A stretch of DNA of 64,000 nucleotides, taken from the NCBI RefSeq assembly GCF_016746085.1, contig NZ_JAERTZ010000013.1, positions 84,862 through 148,861 of the forward strand, given 5' to 3'. The position numbers were made by a program, and so were the translations under genes. The stretch is from Zobellella iuensis (GTDB lineage: Bacteria > Pseudomonadota > Gammaproteobacteria > Enterobacterales > Aeromonadaceae). Numbering within the stretch: position 1 is the first letter of the stretch; each line of letters opens with the position of its first letter. Below the pieces are notes generated by a model, which was not told the origin of the DNA, made no database searches, and saw nothing but the letters and a program-made list of their open reading frames with translations. Shown piece by piece: positions 1 through 12,983 of the stretch.

Positions 1-1
1 C

Positions 2-1252
2 AAGAGCGCGGAACGAAATCTGATCGTCGGGCTTGATATCGGCACGGCCAAGGTAACAGCCCTGGTGGGGGAAGTGCTGCCGGACGGCGATCTGAACATC
101 ATCGGCCTCGGCAGCCACTCTTCCAAGGGAATGGACAAAGGCGGCGTGAACGATCTCGAGTCGGTGGTCAAGTCGCTGAAACGGGCGGTGGACGAGGCGG
201 AAATGATGGCGGACTGCCAGATCACCTCCGTCTATCTGGGGTTGTCGGGCAAACATATCGAATGTCGGAACGAGACCGGTATGGTGCCGATTTCCGATGA
301 AGAGGTGACCCAGGAAGACGTGGATAACGTCATCCATACCGCCAAGTCGGTACGGTTGTCCGATGAGCACCGGGTGTTGCATGTGCTGCCCCAGGAGTTT
401 TCCATCGATTTCCAGGAGGGGATCAAGAATCCCATCGGCCTGTCGGGGGTGCGTATGCACGCCAAGGTGCACCTGATCACCTGCCACAACGACATGGCGC
501 GCAACATCGAAAAATGCGTGGAGCGGTTGGGCCTGCGAGTAGACCAGCTTATTTTCAGCGCGCTGGCATCCAGTTATGCGGTGCTGACCGACGATGAGAA
601 AGAGCTGGGTGTATGCGTAGTCGATATCGGCGGTGGCACCATGGACATGGCGGTGTTTACCGGCGGCGCCCTGCGTCATACCAAGGTAATCCCCTATGCG
701 GGCAGCACCGTCACCAGCGACATCGCCTATGCCTTCGGCACGCCGCCGCTGGATGCGGAAGCGATCAAGGTGCGGCATGGCTGCGCCTTCAGCCGGCTGG
801 TGAGCAAGGAAGACACCATAGAGGTGCCCAGCGTGGGCGGCCGCCCGGCTCGCAGTCTGCAGCGACAGACCCTGGCCGAGGTGATAGAGCCCCGCTACAG
901 CGAACTGCTCGGCATGATCAACCAGGAGCTGAGCAAGGTGCAGAGCGAACTGAAGAAGGCCGGCGTCAAGCACCAACTGGCCGCCGGCCTGGTGCTCACC
1001 GGCGGGGCGGCCCAGATCGAGGGGTTGGTGGAGTGCGCCGAGCAGATCTTCCAGTGCCAGGTGCGGATCGGCCAGCCCGCCGGGGTCAAGGGATTGTCGG
1101 ATTACGTTGAGACACCGGTGTATTCCACCGCCGTGGGGCTGTTGCACTACGGCCGGGAGCATCAGTCCATGCCTCAACAGGACTACAACAATAAGGCCAG
1201 CGTGACCGGGCTGTTGAAACGGGTCGGCAACTGGCTGCGTGGCGAATTTTAA
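2..1252 (+). CDS. ftsA: cell division protein FtsA (5' end outside window)
   Basis: Actin-like ATPase that tethers FtsZ to the inner membrane and recruits later divisome proteins. The reading frame is open from base 2, so the true start lies just upstream of the window. The first visible residues include the phosphate-1 motif GLDIGTAKV, typical of the FtsA N-terminus, and the second phosphate loop [10 protein letters not shown] is seen around bases 618-650. The C-terminus ends with the amphipathic membrane-targeting helix ([14 protein letters not shown]). ftsZ follows after 41 bases, the usual dcw-cluster order. Only a few N-terminal residues should be missing. Confidence 0.97.
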   Translation, partial: KSAERNLIVGLDIGTAKVTALVGEVLPDGDLNIIGLGSHSSKGMDKGGVNDLESVVKSLKRAVDEAEMMADCQITSVYLGLSGKHIECRNETGMVPISDEEVTQEDVDNVIHTAKSVRLSDEHRVLHVLPQEFSIDFQEGIKNPIGLSGVRMHAKVHLITCHNDMARNIEKCVERLGLRVDQLIFSALASSYAVLTDDEKELGVCVVDIGGGTMDMAVFTGGALRHTKVIPYAGSTVTSDIAYAFGTPPLDAEAIKVRHGCAFSRLVSKEDTIEVPSVGGRPARSLQRQTLAEVIEPRYSELLGMINQELSKVQSELKKAGVKHQLAAGLVLTGGAAQIEGLVECAEQIFQCQVRIGQPAGVKGLSDYVETPVYSTAVGLLHYGREHQSMPQQDYNNKASVTGLLKRVGNWLRGEF

Positions 1253-1293
1253 TCTTGGCAGGAATCAACCAAGAGCAAAGCGGAGAGAGTCTT

Positions 1294-2433
1294 ATGTTTG
1301 AACTGATGAATGATCACGAGCAGGAAGCCGTCATTAAGGTGGTGGGCGTGGGCGGCGGCGGCGGCAACGCGGTCGAGCACATGGTGCGCGAGAACCTGGA
1401 AGGGGTGGAGTTCCTGGCCATCAACACCGATGCCCAGGCCCTGCGCAATTCCAGCGCCGACACTACCCTGCAGGTCGGCGGTGCCATTACGAAAGGCCTG
1501 GGCGCCGGTGCCAATCCGGAAGTGGGCCGTGACGCGGCGCTGGAAGACAAGGATGCCATTCGCGACCTGCTGGATGGGGCCGACATGGTGTTTATCGCCG
1601 CCGGCATGGGGGGCGGAACCGGTACCGGCGCCGCGCCCGTGGTGGCGGAAGTGGCCAAGGAACTGGGCATCCTCACGGTGGCGGTGGTGACCAAGCCCTT
1701 CGCCTTCGAAGGCAAGAAGCGGATGAACTACGCCCAGCAGGGCATCAACGAGCTGGCCAAGCACGTCGACTCGCTGATCACCATTCCCAACGACAAGCTG
1801 CTGAAGGTGCTGGGCCGCGGCATCTCCCTGCTGGACGCCTTCAAGGCCGCCAACAATGTGCTGCTGGGGGCGGTACAGGGTATCGCCGAGCTGATCACCC
1901 GTCCCGGGCTTATCAACGTCGACTTCGCCGACGTGCGCACCGTGATGCGGGAAATGGGCACCGCCATGATGGGGACCGGCAGCGCCAGCGGTGAAGACCG
2001 CGCCGAGGAGGCCGCCGAAAAAGCCATCTCCAGCCCGCTGCTGGAAGACGTGGATCTGGCCGGCGCCCGCGGCATACTGGTGAACATCACCGCCGGCCTC
2101 GACATGACCATCGAAGAGTTCGAAACCGTGGGTAACGCGGTCAAGGCCTTCGCTTCCGAGAACGCCACCGTGGTGGTGGGCACCGTCCTGGATCCGGAAA
2201 TCACCGACGAACTGCGGGTCACAGTGGTGGCTACCGGTATCGGTGCCGAGCGCAAGCCCGATATCACCCTGGTGAAGTCCGGCAGCAGCCGGGACGACAA
2301 CGGCATGCGTCGGGTGGATAGCCCGCGCGAGGATCAGGCCGGCAAGCTGGTGGTCAATGCCGACAGCACCCAGGCCAAGTCCGAGCTGGATTACCTGGAC
2401 ATTCCGGCGTTCTTGCGCAAGCAGGCCGACTGA
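1294..2433 (+). CDS. ftsZ: cell division GTPase FtsZ
   Basis: Tubulin-like GTPase that polymerises into the Z ring at midcell. The tubulin signature GGGTGTG lies at bases 1612-1632, and the C-terminal FtsA/ZipA-binding tail [15 protein letters not shown] is intact. The start was placed at ATG 1294 ([12 protein letters not shown]), which matches the family N-terminus and has GGAGAG about 7 bases upstream. The frame is open further 5' (to a TTG at 1255), but that extension has no family support. The product is about 379 residues, normal for the family. It lies 41 bases after ftsA and is probably co-transcribed with it. Confidence 0.98.
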   Translation: MFELMNDHEQEAVIKVVGVGGGGGNAVEHMVRENLEGVEFLAINTDAQALRNSSADTTLQVGGAITKGLGAGANPEVGRDAALEDKDAIRDLLDGADMVFIAAGMGGGTGTGAAPVVAEVAKELGILTVAVVTKPFAFEGKKRMNYAQQGINELAKHVDSLITIPNDKLLKVLGRGISLLDAFKAANNVLLGAVQGIAELITRPGLINVDFADVRTVMREMGTAMMGTGSASGEDRAEEAAEKAISSPLLEDVDLAGARGILVNITAGLDMTIEEFETVGNAVKAFASENATVVVGTVLDPEITDELRVTVVATGIGAERKPDITLVKSGSSRDDNGMRRVDSPREDQAGKLVVNADSTQAKSELDYLDIPAFLRKQAD

Positions 2434-2441
2434 GAAAGGCT

Positions 2442-2490
2442 CTCAATTGGCGTAGGCGGATTATTGTGCTAGCATGTCTGACCAATTGAG
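2442..2490. repeat. 9-bp inverted repeat flanking the lpxC promoter
   Basis: CTCAATTGG (2442-2450) and CCAATTGAG (2482-2490) are perfect reverse complements separated by 31 bases. The left arm overlaps the predicted -35 hexamer and the right arm lies at the predicted transcription start of lpxC. This is either an operator pair or a chance symmetry. Confidence 0.5.
2447..2475 (+). promoter_or_regulatory. predicted promoter of lpxC
   Basis: A -35 like TTGGCG (2447-2452) is separated by 17 bases from a -10 like TAGCAT (2470-2475), which carries the extended -10 TG (2467-2468). It sits in the ftsZ-lpxC gap about 55 bases before the lpxC start. Prediction from sequence only. Confidence 0.5.
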
Positions 2491-2529
2491 TTTGGTTCGG
2501 ACCGGGCTTTTTTACTGGCGGATAACCTT

Positions 2530-3453
2530 ATGATTAGACAACGAACCCTTAAGAATACCGTGCGGGCCACCGGAATCGGCCTGCATTCCGGGCACAAGGT
2601 ACAGATGACCTTTGTACCGGCGCCGGCCAACACAGGCATAGTGTTTCGTCGTACCGATCTGGCTCCGCAAGTCGAGATCCGGGCCGATGCCGCTCTGGTC
2701 AAGGACACCATGCTCTGCACCGCGCTGGTCAACGAGCAGGGCGTGCGGGTGTCGACCATAGAGCACCTGTCGGCGGCGCTGGCGGGGCTGGGCATCGACA
2801 ACCTCTATATCGAGGTGGATGCGCCCGAGGTACCGGTGATGGACGGCAGCTCCCACCCCTTCATCTATCTGCTCCAGTCCGGCGGCATCCGCGAACTGAA
2901 CGCGCTCAAGCGTTTTATTCGCATCAAACAGCCGGTGCGGGTGGAAGACGGCGACAAGTGGGCCGAGTTCCGGCCTTATCGCGGCGGCTTCAAGATGGAT
3001 CTGACCATCGACTTCAAGCACCCGGTGTTCGAAGGCCAGAGCCAGCATCTGGTGCTGGATTTCTCCGGTGCGGCCTTCGTCAAGGAGCTGAGCCGGGCAC
3101 GGACCTTCGGCTTTATGCGTGACATCGAGTACCTGCATTCCCAGAACCTGGCCCTGGGCGGCAGCCTGGAAAACGCCGTGGTGCTGGATGACTACAAGGT
3201 GCTGAACGAAGACGGCCTGCGCTACCCCAACGAGTTCGTCAAGCACAAGATGCTGGACGCCATCGGCGACCTCTACATGTGCAATCACAGTATCCTGGGG
3301 GAGTTCCGTGCCTACAAGACCGGCCATGCCCTGAACAACAGCCTGCTGCGTGCCATGCTGGCCAGGGCGGATGCCTGGGAAATCGTGACCTTTGACGAGC
3401 AGGGTGCCGAATCGCCGATTCGTTACTACGACAGCGCGTTCAACCCCGCTTGA
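2530..3453 (+). CDS. lpxC: UDP-3-O-acyl-N-acetylglucosamine deacetylase LpxC
   Basis: Zinc deacetylase catalysing the committed step of lipid A synthesis in the cytoplasm. The family N-terminus [21 protein letters not shown] is present almost exactly. The zinc-ligand motifs are visible: the His of [14 protein letters not shown] (about bases 2755-2796) and the HKMLDAIGD segment (bases 3244-3270). Its 307 residues are the usual length. It closes the dcw cluster after ftsZ and ends before a strong intrinsic terminator. In relatives LpxC level is set by FtsH proteolysis; nothing in this sequence bears on that. Confidence 0.98.
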   Translation: MIRQRTLKNTVRATGIGLHSGHKVQMTFVPAPANTGIVFRRTDLAPQVEIRADAALVKDTMLCTALVNEQGVRVSTIEHLSAALAGLGIDNLYIEVDAPEVPVMDGSSHPFIYLLQSGGIRELNALKRFIRIKQPVRVEDGDKWAEFRPYRGGFKMDLTIDFKHPVFEGQSQHLVLDFSGAAFVKELSRARTFGFMRDIEYLHSQNLALGGSLENAVVLDDYKVLNEDGLRYPNEFVKHKMLDAIGDLYMCNHSILGEFRAYKTGHALNNSLLRAMLARADAWEIVTFDEQGAESPIRYYDSAFNPA

Positions 3454-3463
3454 GCCGACTCTG

Positions 3464-3503
3464 AACACGCCGGCATTCTCTCCGCGCCGGCGTGTTTTGT
3501 TTT
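3464..3503 (+). terminator. intrinsic terminator after lpxC
   Basis: An 11-bp perfect stem (AACACGCCGGC at 3464-3474 with GCCGGCGTGTT at 3486-3496) has an 11-base loop and is followed by TTGTTTTTCT. It separates the dcw cluster from the M23 peptidase gene. Confidence 0.88.
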
Positions 3504-3520
3504 TCTCCTCTGTAGTGTAC

Positions 3521-4378
3521 ATGATGACCAATCCCGCTATCGTATCTGCTCCCAAGGCGGTGTCCCGCCCCCTGTTTTACCGGTTTTTCGTGATCCTGGC
3601 CCTGCTCCAGCTGCCGCTGGCCCTGTACCTGTACAGCCAGTGGCAGGGCAGCCAGCAGCACAACCTGCAGCTCGCCCGCCAGCTGGAACAGCAGCAGCGC
3701 AGCCAACAGCAGCAGCTGCAACGGATCGGCCAGCGCCTGGGCCAGCTGCAGGCGGATCTGGGACAACTGTCCGCCGTCGGCCAGCGCCTGGTGACCGATT
3801 ATGACCTGAGCGACGAAATCAGCCTGCAGCGGCTGGATCCCAACCTGCTCAAGCGCCCCTTCAACGGTTTTGCCGAGCTGCATCAGGGGCTGGCCCAGTT
3901 GTCGGAGCAGTCCCGGGAATACGGCATGACCCTGGCTGCCCTTGAATCTCTGCTGCTTAATCTCCATATAAACGAGATTACCCAGATCCAGGGGCATCCG
4001 GTGCCCGATGGTACCACCCGCCTGAGCTCCGGCTTCGGCCCGCGCCGGGATCCCTTCACCGGTCGGGCACGCTGGCACAAGGGGGTGGATTTTTCCGGTA
4101 AATTGGGGCAACCGATCGCCGCCACCGCCGCCGGTGTGGTCAGCACAGTGGATCATCACCCCGCTTTCGGCGGCCTGGTTGAGATCAATCATGGTCAGGG
4201 CTGGGTAACCCGTTATGCTCATGTGGATACCAAGCTGGTCGAGGTCGGTGACTATGTGGAAAAGGGCCAGCATATCGCCCTGATGGGACGGACCGGCCGG
4301 GCGACCGGGGTTCATTTGCATTACGAAGTACTGAAAGGGAACAAGCAGCTGGATCCGGCGCGCTTCCTGCCCAACTAG
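3521..4378 (+). CDS. M23 family (LytM-type) metallopeptidase
   Basis: Probable envelope-anchored murein endopeptidase. ATG 3521 ([19 protein letters not shown]) gives a short cytoplasmic tail and one membrane segment ([17 protein letters not shown]), then a Gln-rich coiled coil of about 60 residues. The C-terminal M23 domain carries the zinc ligands HKGVDFSG (HxxxD) and HLHYEV (HxH), so it looks catalytically competent. The frame is open upstream, but earlier starts would overlap lpxC and cross its terminator. The gene occupies the lpxC-secA gap where E. coli has secM. A role in cell separation or wall remodelling is inferred from the fold only. Confidence 0.88.
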   Translation: MMTNPAIVSAPKAVSRPLFYRFFVILALLQLPLALYLYSQWQGSQQHNLQLARQLEQQQRSQQQQLQRIGQRLGQLQADLGQLSAVGQRLVTDYDLSDEISLQRLDPNLLKRPFNGFAELHQGLAQLSEQSREYGMTLAALESLLLNLHINEITQIQGHPVPDGTTRLSSGFGPRRDPFTGRARWHKGVDFSGKLGQPIAATAAGVVSTVDHHPAFGGLVEINHGQGWVTRYAHVDTKLVEVGDYVEKGQHIALMGRTGRATGVHLHYEVLKGNKQLDPARFLPN

Positions 4379-4385
4379 TTTTTCG

Positions 4386-4410
4386 GCTCCGCCCGGGCGG
4401 AGCTTTATCT
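4386..4410 (+). terminator. weak hairpin between the M23 gene and secA
   Basis: GCTCCGC (4386-4392) pairs with GCGGAGC (4397-4403) around a CCGG loop, followed by a poor TTTATCTT tail. It may attenuate read-through into secA, but the U tract is weak. Confidence 0.4.
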
Positions 4411-4433
4411 TCCAACATCATTATTGGCCAAGC

Positions 4434-7166
<2,733 letters not shown>

Positions 7167-7192
7167 GCCGGGCGCGACGCCCCTGACCCTCG

Positions 7193-7223
7193 AAACCGCC
7201 CTGCAGCCCAGGGCGGTTTTTTT
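7193..7223 (+). terminator. intrinsic terminator after secA
   Basis: AAACCGCCCTG (7193-7203) pairs perfectly with CAGGGCGGTTT (7209-7219) around a 5-base loop, followed by a T run. Confidence 0.9.
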
Positions 7224-7424
7224 ATGGCGTGTTGCCAGGCCGTCATAAGGCAGCGCAATCATCGGCTACCAATGAATCCAATTGTCACCGGCTGAATAAA
7301 AACAGGCATGAATCTATGGGCTATCGCTTCACATTTACGGGCTTACCGGTATGATTGCGATCACTTTTGTGTACGATTTATTTATTTTTTGTGACGATTT
7401 GATGTTGCCGCTATTGGAGTCCCT

Positions 7425-9101
7425 ATGAATAAAAGCTTGACCCTCAAAGCCATCATTCGCCTGGTTTTCCTGGTGGTGCTGGCCCTGGCCCTGTCGCTGG
7501 GGGCGGCCCTCTATCTGCTGCTGCAGTCCCAGCAGGGAGTGAGCCGGGCCCAGGAGGAGCGCTACCAGTATTTCAATTCCGCCAACATGCTGCGGCTGTA
7601 CTCTTCCGAACTGTCGACCCATATTCGTAACTATGTGGTGACCGGCAACCAGGACAAGCTGACCGCCTACCATGGCGTGCTGGCGATCACCGAAGGCAAG
7701 GCGCCGCGGGTGGATGGCCGTATCCTGTCCAATGAACAGCTGCTGGCGGAGATGGTGCTGAGTCCGGCCGAAATGAACCTGCTGGAGCAGGGGCGGCGGG
7801 CCACCCTCGCGATGGTCGAACTGGAGGGGCAGGCCATCACCCTGGCCAGGGCCGGAGAGCTGCAGCAGGCCCAGGCCCGGGTACTGGGACCCGACTACGA
7901 TCGGGAGCGGGGGATCCTGACCAAGGCGGTGAATGACTTTATTTCCCTGCTGCTCGCGCGCCAGTCCGAGCAGTTGCAGGCCCAGGAGCGCCGCAATGGC
8001 CAGATGGTCAGCCTGATGGTGGCGATGGTGCTGTTGCTGGTGGGCCTCAGCCTGGTGCTGGGATGGACCTTGCGGCGTACCGTGCTGCAGCCCCTGGGAG
8101 CTGAGCCGGGTGAGATGGAGCGGGTGGCCGCCAGCATTGCCGACGGTGATCTGAGCCTTGCCTTTGCACCCGGAACCCGGGGAGTGTACGGCAAGCTGCA
8201 CCATATGACCGACAAGCTGCGCGAGCTGATCGGCCAGATCAACCAGTCCAGCACCGGCCTGGCTTCGGCGGCGGAGGAGACCTCGGCGGTCTCGCTGCAG
8301 ACCAGCAGCAACCTGAGCCGACAGCAGCAGGATACCGAGCAGGTGGCGACCGCCATCAACGAGATGTCGGCCACGGTGCAGGAGGTGTCCCACAATACCA
8401 ACCAGGCGGCCGAGTCGGCCCGGGCGGCTCATGAGGCGGCCGAGCAGGGCAAGCAGGTGGTGCAGCAGACGGTCGGCTTTATCAGCCGCCTGGCGGAAGA
8501 GGTCGCGACCACCGGTCAGGTGGTGCAATCCCTGGCAGACAGCAGCAACCAGATAAGCTCCGTGGTACAGGTGATCCAGGAAATTGCCGATCGCACCAAC
8601 CTGCTGGCCTTGAACGCCGCCATCGAGGCGGCCCGCGCCGGCGAGCAGGGGCGGGGCTTCGCGGTGGTGGCCACCGAGGTGCGCAACCTGGCGGAGCAGA
8701 CCCAGCAGTCTTCCCAGGAAATCGTGACCACCATTACCAAACTGCAGGCCGATGCGGATCTGGCCATGGCGGCGATGGCCAGCGGCCAGGCCCAGGCCGA
8801 GCAGACGGTCACCCGTGCGCGTGAGGCGGAACAGGCACTGGAGTTGATCAGTGCGGCGGTGCAGACCATCCACGACATGAATACCCAGATTGCCAGCGCG
8901 GTGGACGAGCAGGCGGCGGTGACCGAAGACATCAGCCGCAATATCTCCAATATCCATGCCATGGGCGGAGAAACGGCGGCCGGTGCGGAGCAGACCGCCA
9001 GCGCCAGCCGGGAACTGGCCCAACTGGCCGAACAACTGCAATTGGCGGTGCAGGGTTTCCGTCTGGAGCGGAGCGAACCGGGTTTGTCGACGCGCCGTTA
9101 A
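7425..9101 (+). CDS. methyl-accepting chemotaxis protein
   Basis: Transmembrane chemoreceptor. It has an N-terminal membrane helix ([21 protein letters not shown]), a periplasmic helical domain of about 150 residues containing a conserved-looking [15 protein letters not shown] segment, and a second membrane helix ([21 protein letters not shown]). A HAMP linker and a cytoplasmic signalling domain with the hairpin tip ([27 protein letters not shown] in register) follow. GGAG lies 7 bases before ATG 7425. There is no C-terminal CheR-binding pentapeptide. The ligand cannot be told from the sequence. An AT-rich 200-base region upstream probably holds its promoter. Confidence 0.93.
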   Translation: MNKSLTLKAIIRLVFLVVLALALSLGAALYLLLQSQQGVSRAQEERYQYFNSANMLRLYSSELSTHIRNYVVTGNQDKLTAYHGVLAITEGKAPRVDGRILSNEQLLAEMVLSPAEMNLLEQGRRATLAMVELEGQAITLARAGELQQAQARVLGPDYDRERGILTKAVNDFISLLLARQSEQLQAQERRNGQMVSLMVAMVLLLVGLSLVLGWTLRRTVLQPLGAEPGEMERVAASIADGDLSLAFAPGTRGVYGKLHHMTDKLRELIGQINQSSTGLASAAEETSAVSLQTSSNLSRQQQDTEQVATAINEMSATVQEVSHNTNQAAESARAAHEAAEQGKQVVQQTVGFISRLAEEVATTGQVVQSLADSSNQISSVVQVIQEIADRTNLLALNAAIEAARAGEQGRGFAVVATEVRNLAEQTQQSSQEIVTTITKLQADADLAMAAMASGQAQAEQTVTRAREAEQALELISAAVQTIHDMNTQIASAVDEQAAVTEDISRNISNIHAMGGETAAGAEQTASASRELAQLAEQLQLAVQGFRLERSEPGLSTRR

Positions 9102-9221
9102 GCCATCCGGGCGGAGGCCTGGCTCCGCCCATTCCCCGCCGTTGCCTGAACCGGGTAGCCGCCCTTGTTCCCTCCGGGTCCCCTCAGTATACTGCCGTCT
9201 CTCAAAACGCGAGGTTCTTTC

Positions 9222-9941
9222 ATGTTAAAGCTGCTGCGGCTGTTATTGCTTGCCCTGGCCATGATAGTGGTCTTTGTACTGGGCACCCTGGTGTGCCTGC
9301 TGCGCCCCCGTCATCCCAACAATGTCTATCTGCTGGGGCGGTTGTTCCACAAGGCCTGCCCGCTGGTGGGGCTCAAGGTCAGGGTCCGGGGCTACGAACA
9401 CGTCAAGCGCCTGCACTCGGCTGTCTATATCGCTAACCACCAGAGCAACTGGGACATTATCGCCCTGCCCGGCGCCGTGATGCCGCGCACCGTGGCCATC
9501 GGCAAGAACAGCCTGTTCTGGATCCCCCTGTTCGGCCAGCTGTTCTGGCTCAGCGGCAACCTGCTGATCAATCGCGAGAACAAGGCCAAGGCGGCGAGCA
9601 CCATCGGCACAGTGGTGGACAAGATACGCCGGCGCAACATGTCGATCTGGATGTTTCCCGAAGGGACCCGCAGCAAGGGCCAGGGCCTGTTGCCCTTCAA
9701 GACCGGTGCCTTTCATATCGCCCTGCAGGCCCGGGTGCCCGTCGTGCCCATCGCCTGCTCCAGCTATTTCGGGCAGGTGGATTTGAACCGCTGGGACAAT
9801 GGCGAGCTGATTGTCGAGATCATGCCGCCGATCGATATTCAGCAGTATGAACCGGCCCATTTGCGCGAACTGCTCAAGCACAGCCGCCAGCTGATTGCCG
9901 AGCGTATTGCCGAGCTGGACACCGAAGTCCGCCGGCCCTAA
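9222..9941 (+). CDS. plsC: 1-acyl-sn-glycerol-3-phosphate acyltransferase
   Basis: Inner-membrane enzyme that converts lysophosphatidic acid to phosphatidic acid in phospholipid synthesis. The acyltransferase motif I NHQSNWD (HX4D) and motif III FPEGTRSKG are intact, and the N-terminus is a membrane helix (LLLLALAMIVVFVLGTLVCLL). ATG 9222 was chosen because it gives a PlsC-like start and about 239 residues (E. coli 245). The frame stays open to 9165, but without a convincing ribosome site. A GC hairpin without a T tract (9109-9130) lies between the chemoreceptor and this gene. Confidence 0.93.
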   Translation: MLKLLRLLLLALAMIVVFVLGTLVCLLRPRHPNNVYLLGRLFHKACPLVGLKVRVRGYEHVKRLHSAVYIANHQSNWDIIALPGAVMPRTVAIGKNSLFWIPLFGQLFWLSGNLLINRENKAKAASTIGTVVDKIRRRNMSIWMFPEGTRSKGQGLLPFKTGAFHIALQARVPVVPIACSSYFGQVDLNRWDNGELIVEIMPPIDIQQYEPAHLRELLKHSRQLIAERIAELDTEVRRP

Positions 9942-9980
9942 GCTTTTGCCTCATCCCCGTACCCGGCCCAGGAGCCCCAT

Positions 9981-10325
9981 ATGAGTGAACAGCAAGACTG
10001 GCGGGAAGAAACCCGCGAGATTATCGCCTCCCTGCTGGAAGACGGCAGCAACCCGGAGGCGGAATACACCATAGAGCATCACTTCTCCGGCCAGGATTTT
10101 GCCCGCCTGGAAAAGGCGGCGGTAGACTGCTTCAAGGCGGAATTCGAGGTAACCGACGCCGAAGAGCTGACCCTGGAACGCGGCCAACTGCTGCTGTGTT
10201 TCGACGCCATCAAAGACGGCCCCCTGACCGAAGAGGCCATCATGGCCCAGATTGAGCAACTGCTGCCGATTGCCGAGAAATACGGGATCGAGTACGACGG
10301 CTGGGGCACCTACTTCGAAGAATAG
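9981..10325 (+). CDS. rraB: ribonuclease E inhibitor RraB
   Basis: Small acidic protein that binds RNase E and remodels degradosome activity. The 114-residue length, the strongly acidic composition and the C-terminus ([16 protein letters not shown]) match RraB. It follows plsC by 39 bases in the same direction. Function is by family resemblance; no catalytic residues are expected in this regulator. Confidence 0.88.
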   Translation: MSEQQDWREETREIIASLLEDGSNPEAEYTIEHHFSGQDFARLEKAAVDCFKAEFEVTDAEELTLERGQLLLCFDAIKDGPLTEEAIMAQIEQLLPIAEKYGIEYDGWGTYFEE

Positions 10326-10327
10326 GT

Positions 10328-10573
10328 TCAACCCAGGGGCAGCATCAGGGTGATTTCACAGTCGCGATGCCCGGTGTTGCCCAGCCGTTCACAAGGGGTG
10401 AATCCCAGCCCCCGGTAGCGTGCCAGCGCTTCCCCCAGGCAGGCGGTGGTTTCCTGGTAGCAGTGGCGATAGCCGAGTTGTCGGGCCTGTTCCAGCACCA
10501 GAAGTGCCAGCCGCTTGCCCGGTTCCCGTACCAGCAGGCGGGCGTGATGACGCAGCGAGGCTATCATGTCCAT
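10328..10573 (-). CDS. short GNAT-like protein (C-terminal half only)
   Basis: The 81-residue product resembles the second half of a GNAT N-acetyltransferase: a helix like the acetyl-CoA-binding segment (EPGKRLALLVLEQARQLGY), then the strand-helix module ending ARYRGLGFTPCERLGNTGH. The N-terminal strands and most of motif A are missing, so it is probably a decayed acetyltransferase. However, AAGGAG sits 8 bases before the ATG, so it may still be translated. It converges on rraB (2-base gap) and diverges from the DUF6351 lipoprotein gene. A genuine acetyltransferase activity is doubtful. Confidence 0.55.
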   Translation of the reverse strand: MDMIASLRHHARLLVREPGKRLALLVLEQARQLGYRHCYQETTACLGEALARYRGLGFTPCERLGNTGHRDCEITLMLPLG

Positions 10574-10688
10574 GGATGACTCCTTAACTGTTGTTTATCG
10601 CAACCATATTTTTGTGGCACCGGAACGGGTGCTTGGCTGCGCCATTGGCTAACCTTAACTTCAGGCAGGATGGAAAAAGGAAAGCGCC

Positions 10689-12953
10689 ATGGACAAGGCC
10701 GGTACCCTCCCTCTGTTATTACTGCTGGCAGCCCTGCTCGCGCTGAGCGGCTGCAGCGAACTCCAGGCCCGGCTGGGCCGGCACCTGTTGCCCGAGCCGC
10801 CCGAACTGGTGGTGGAGGCGCTGCCGCCCGGCTATGATCCCGCCGCGCCCCGGCCGCCCTACGACGGTCCCCATGCCTCCCTGGTTCCCCTGGATCTGTC
10901 CGGTTTCGACTTTCCCATAGCACCGGGGCAGGTGGGTCCGGTGGATACCTCGCTCGGCCTGCAATACCCCTTCGCCTGCAACACCGAGGACTCGGATCTC
11001 GGCCAGCCGCTGGTGGACAACCGGGAAGGTATCGGCACTCCGGTGTTCGAGGAGCGGGAGGGGGTCAAGGACAAGCGAAGCCTGCTCGGCCACAGCAAGG
11101 ACTGCCTGCTGCCGACCCGGCTGGATTACTTCTACAAGGTGGAGGGGCGCGACGACTTCAGGCCCTGGCCGGAGGACGACGAGCCGGAGGATCTGGCCTG
11201 GCTGGAATGGCAGGGGCAGCGGATTCCCTTCGTGCTCCGGGTGGAGCGGGGCACCATCAACCGTTTCATCTACGTGATCGCCATGCTGGCGGATCCCCGG
11301 GCGCCGGTCACCGACAGCCACAGCCCCTACTGGAACAACAAGCTGATATACCATTTCAAGGGCGGGGTGGGCATCGGCAAGCGCCAGGGGCGCATGAGCC
11401 TGGGCAGCATTGGTTCCCGCCGCATCGAGCAGCTGGCCCAGGGCTATGCCCTGGCGGGATCCAGCGGCAACGTCACCAGCAACCACTACAACATGTGGCT
11501 GGCGGCCAACACCGCCGAACTGGTCAAGGCCCAGTTCGCGGCCCGCTACGGCCAGCCGGATTATACGGTGGGCATCGGCGGCTCGGGCGGAGCGGTGCAG
11601 CAGTACCTGATCGCCCAGAACAAGCCGGGCCTGCTCGATGCCCTGATCCCCCAGTACAGCTACCCGGACATGATCACCCAGAGCATCTGGGCGCTGGACT
11701 GCGAACTGCTGGAGTACTACTTCGACGTGACTGCCCGGGACAACCCGCGCTGGCAGGCCCAGGAAAACCGGGGGCTGGTGATGGGGGTGGCGGCCAGCAG
11801 CGAGGTAGAGCACGAGTTCAAGAAATACTATCGCTGGGCGCGGATGGCCGGTTTCGGACTGCGGCTGCCCAGCCTGCCGCCGGGAGCGACCGAGTGCTCC
11901 AAGAGCTGGCGAGGGCTGGCGCCCCTGACCAACAATCCCCACTATTCCCACCGGGCCCACCATTATGCGCCGGCGGTCACCAGGAAAGAGCGATTCAGCC
12001 ATTGGCATGATCTGGCCTATGTCTATGGGGTGGGGGAAGACGGTTATGCCTACCGTACCCACGACAATGTCGGGGTGCAGTATGGCCTGGATGCCCTGAT
12101 CCGTGGACAGATCAGCATGGCGGAGTTTCTCCACCTCAATGCCAACATCGGCAGCTGGAAGGCGCCGAAGGACATGGTGCAGGAAAGGCTCTGGGTGCTG
12201 ACCGGTGACGACAGCCTGGCGGGGGTCTCCATCTGGAGCGACCATAACATGCAGAAAACCCCGGGCAGCCCGGTGCCGCTGCGGGTATTCGAGCGCAACC
12301 AGGTGGAGCTGGTCAAGACGGCGCCCCGCAGCCGTGGGCACCTGGCCGCCATGGCGGCCGCCTACCGCTCCGGCCATGTGTTCCTCGGGGATATCGACAT
12401 ACCGGTGATCGATCTGCGCCACTATCTGGATCATGAGCTGGACATGCACCACTCCTATGCCACCCTGTCGTCCTGGCTGCGGATCCGGGCGGCCCGGGGC
12501 CGGGTGGATAACCTGGTGATCTGGCAGAGCGGCAAGCCCTATGATCCCAGCGATCGGGCCTTCGAACTGCTCGATCAGTGGCTCAGCTCCGGCCAGCGGC
12601 CGGCGGCGGCCCGGGACGCCTGCTGGACCGACCGGGGCGAGTTGATCGCCGAGGGCGAGGGGGTGTGGAACGGTGCCTGGCGGAATGATGCGGACACCGG
12701 CGCCTGCCTGGCCCATTATCCTCCCTATCGTTCGCCACGCAACGTGGCGGGCGCTCCCCTTACCGGAGATCTGTTCAAATGCGCCCTGGTGCCGGTGAAC
12801 GAGGCGATAGAGCGCGGTTTTTATGGGCCCATCGAGGTGGCACCTCACAGGAGCATGCTGGAAACCATTTTCCCCGAGGGGGTGTGCGATTATCGCCGCG
12901 GTGATATGTCGCGCCCCCCGGACGCTGAGCTGGGGCTGGCTCCCGTGTTATAG
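10689..12953 (+). CDS. large lipoprotein, DUF6351-like putative hydrolase
   Basis: A 754-residue predicted lipoprotein with signal peptide and lipobox LSGC (lipidated Cys22). The body resembles the DUF6351 family as recalled from memory, and includes the GGVGIGKRQGRMSLG region and TSNHYNMW. A GIGGSGGAVQQYL segment places Ser299 in a nucleophile-elbow-like GxSxG context, suggesting an alpha/beta hydrolase. A candidate acid/His partner could lie in the RHYLDHELDMHHSY region, but this was not verified. GGAAAAAGG precedes ATG 10689. It stands alone, so the substrate is unknown; an extracytoplasmic esterase or depolymerase is a guess. Confidence 0.7.
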   Translation: MDKAGTLPLLLLLAALLALSGCSELQARLGRHLLPEPPELVVEALPPGYDPAAPRPPYDGPHASLVPLDLSGFDFPIAPGQVGPVDTSLGLQYPFACNTEDSDLGQPLVDNREGIGTPVFEEREGVKDKRSLLGHSKDCLLPTRLDYFYKVEGRDDFRPWPEDDEPEDLAWLEWQGQRIPFVLRVERGTINRFIYVIAMLADPRAPVTDSHSPYWNNKLIYHFKGGVGIGKRQGRMSLGSIGSRRIEQLAQGYALAGSSGNVTSNHYNMWLAANTAELVKAQFAARYGQPDYTVGIGGSGGAVQQYLIAQNKPGLLDALIPQYSYPDMITQSIWALDCELLEYYFDVTARDNPRWQAQENRGLVMGVAASSEVEHEFKKYYRWARMAGFGLRLPSLPPGATECSKSWRGLAPLTNNPHYSHRAHHYAPAVTRKERFSHWHDLAYVYGVGEDGYAYRTHDNVGVQYGLDALIRGQISMAEFLHLNANIGSWKAPKDMVQERLWVLTGDDSLAGVSIWSDHNMQKTPGSPVPLRVFERNQVELVKTAPRSRGHLAAMAAAYRSGHVFLGDIDIPVIDLRHYLDHELDMHHSYATLSSWLRIRAARGRVDNLVIWQSGKPYDPSDRAFELLDQWLSSGQRPAAARDACWTDRGELIAEGEGVWNGAWRNDADTGACLAHYPPYRSPRNVAGAPLTGDLFKCALVPVNEAIERGFYGPIEVAPHRSMLETIFPEGVCDYRRGDMSRPPDAELGLAPVL

Positions 12954-12983
12954 TGGCGCAAACGGGAGCCATGGAGCACTCAG

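Noticed and set aside
3454..4433. secM arrest-peptide gene
   Set aside because: The frame present encodes an M23 peptidase; no FxxxxWIxxxxGIRAGP-like arrest motif is visible.
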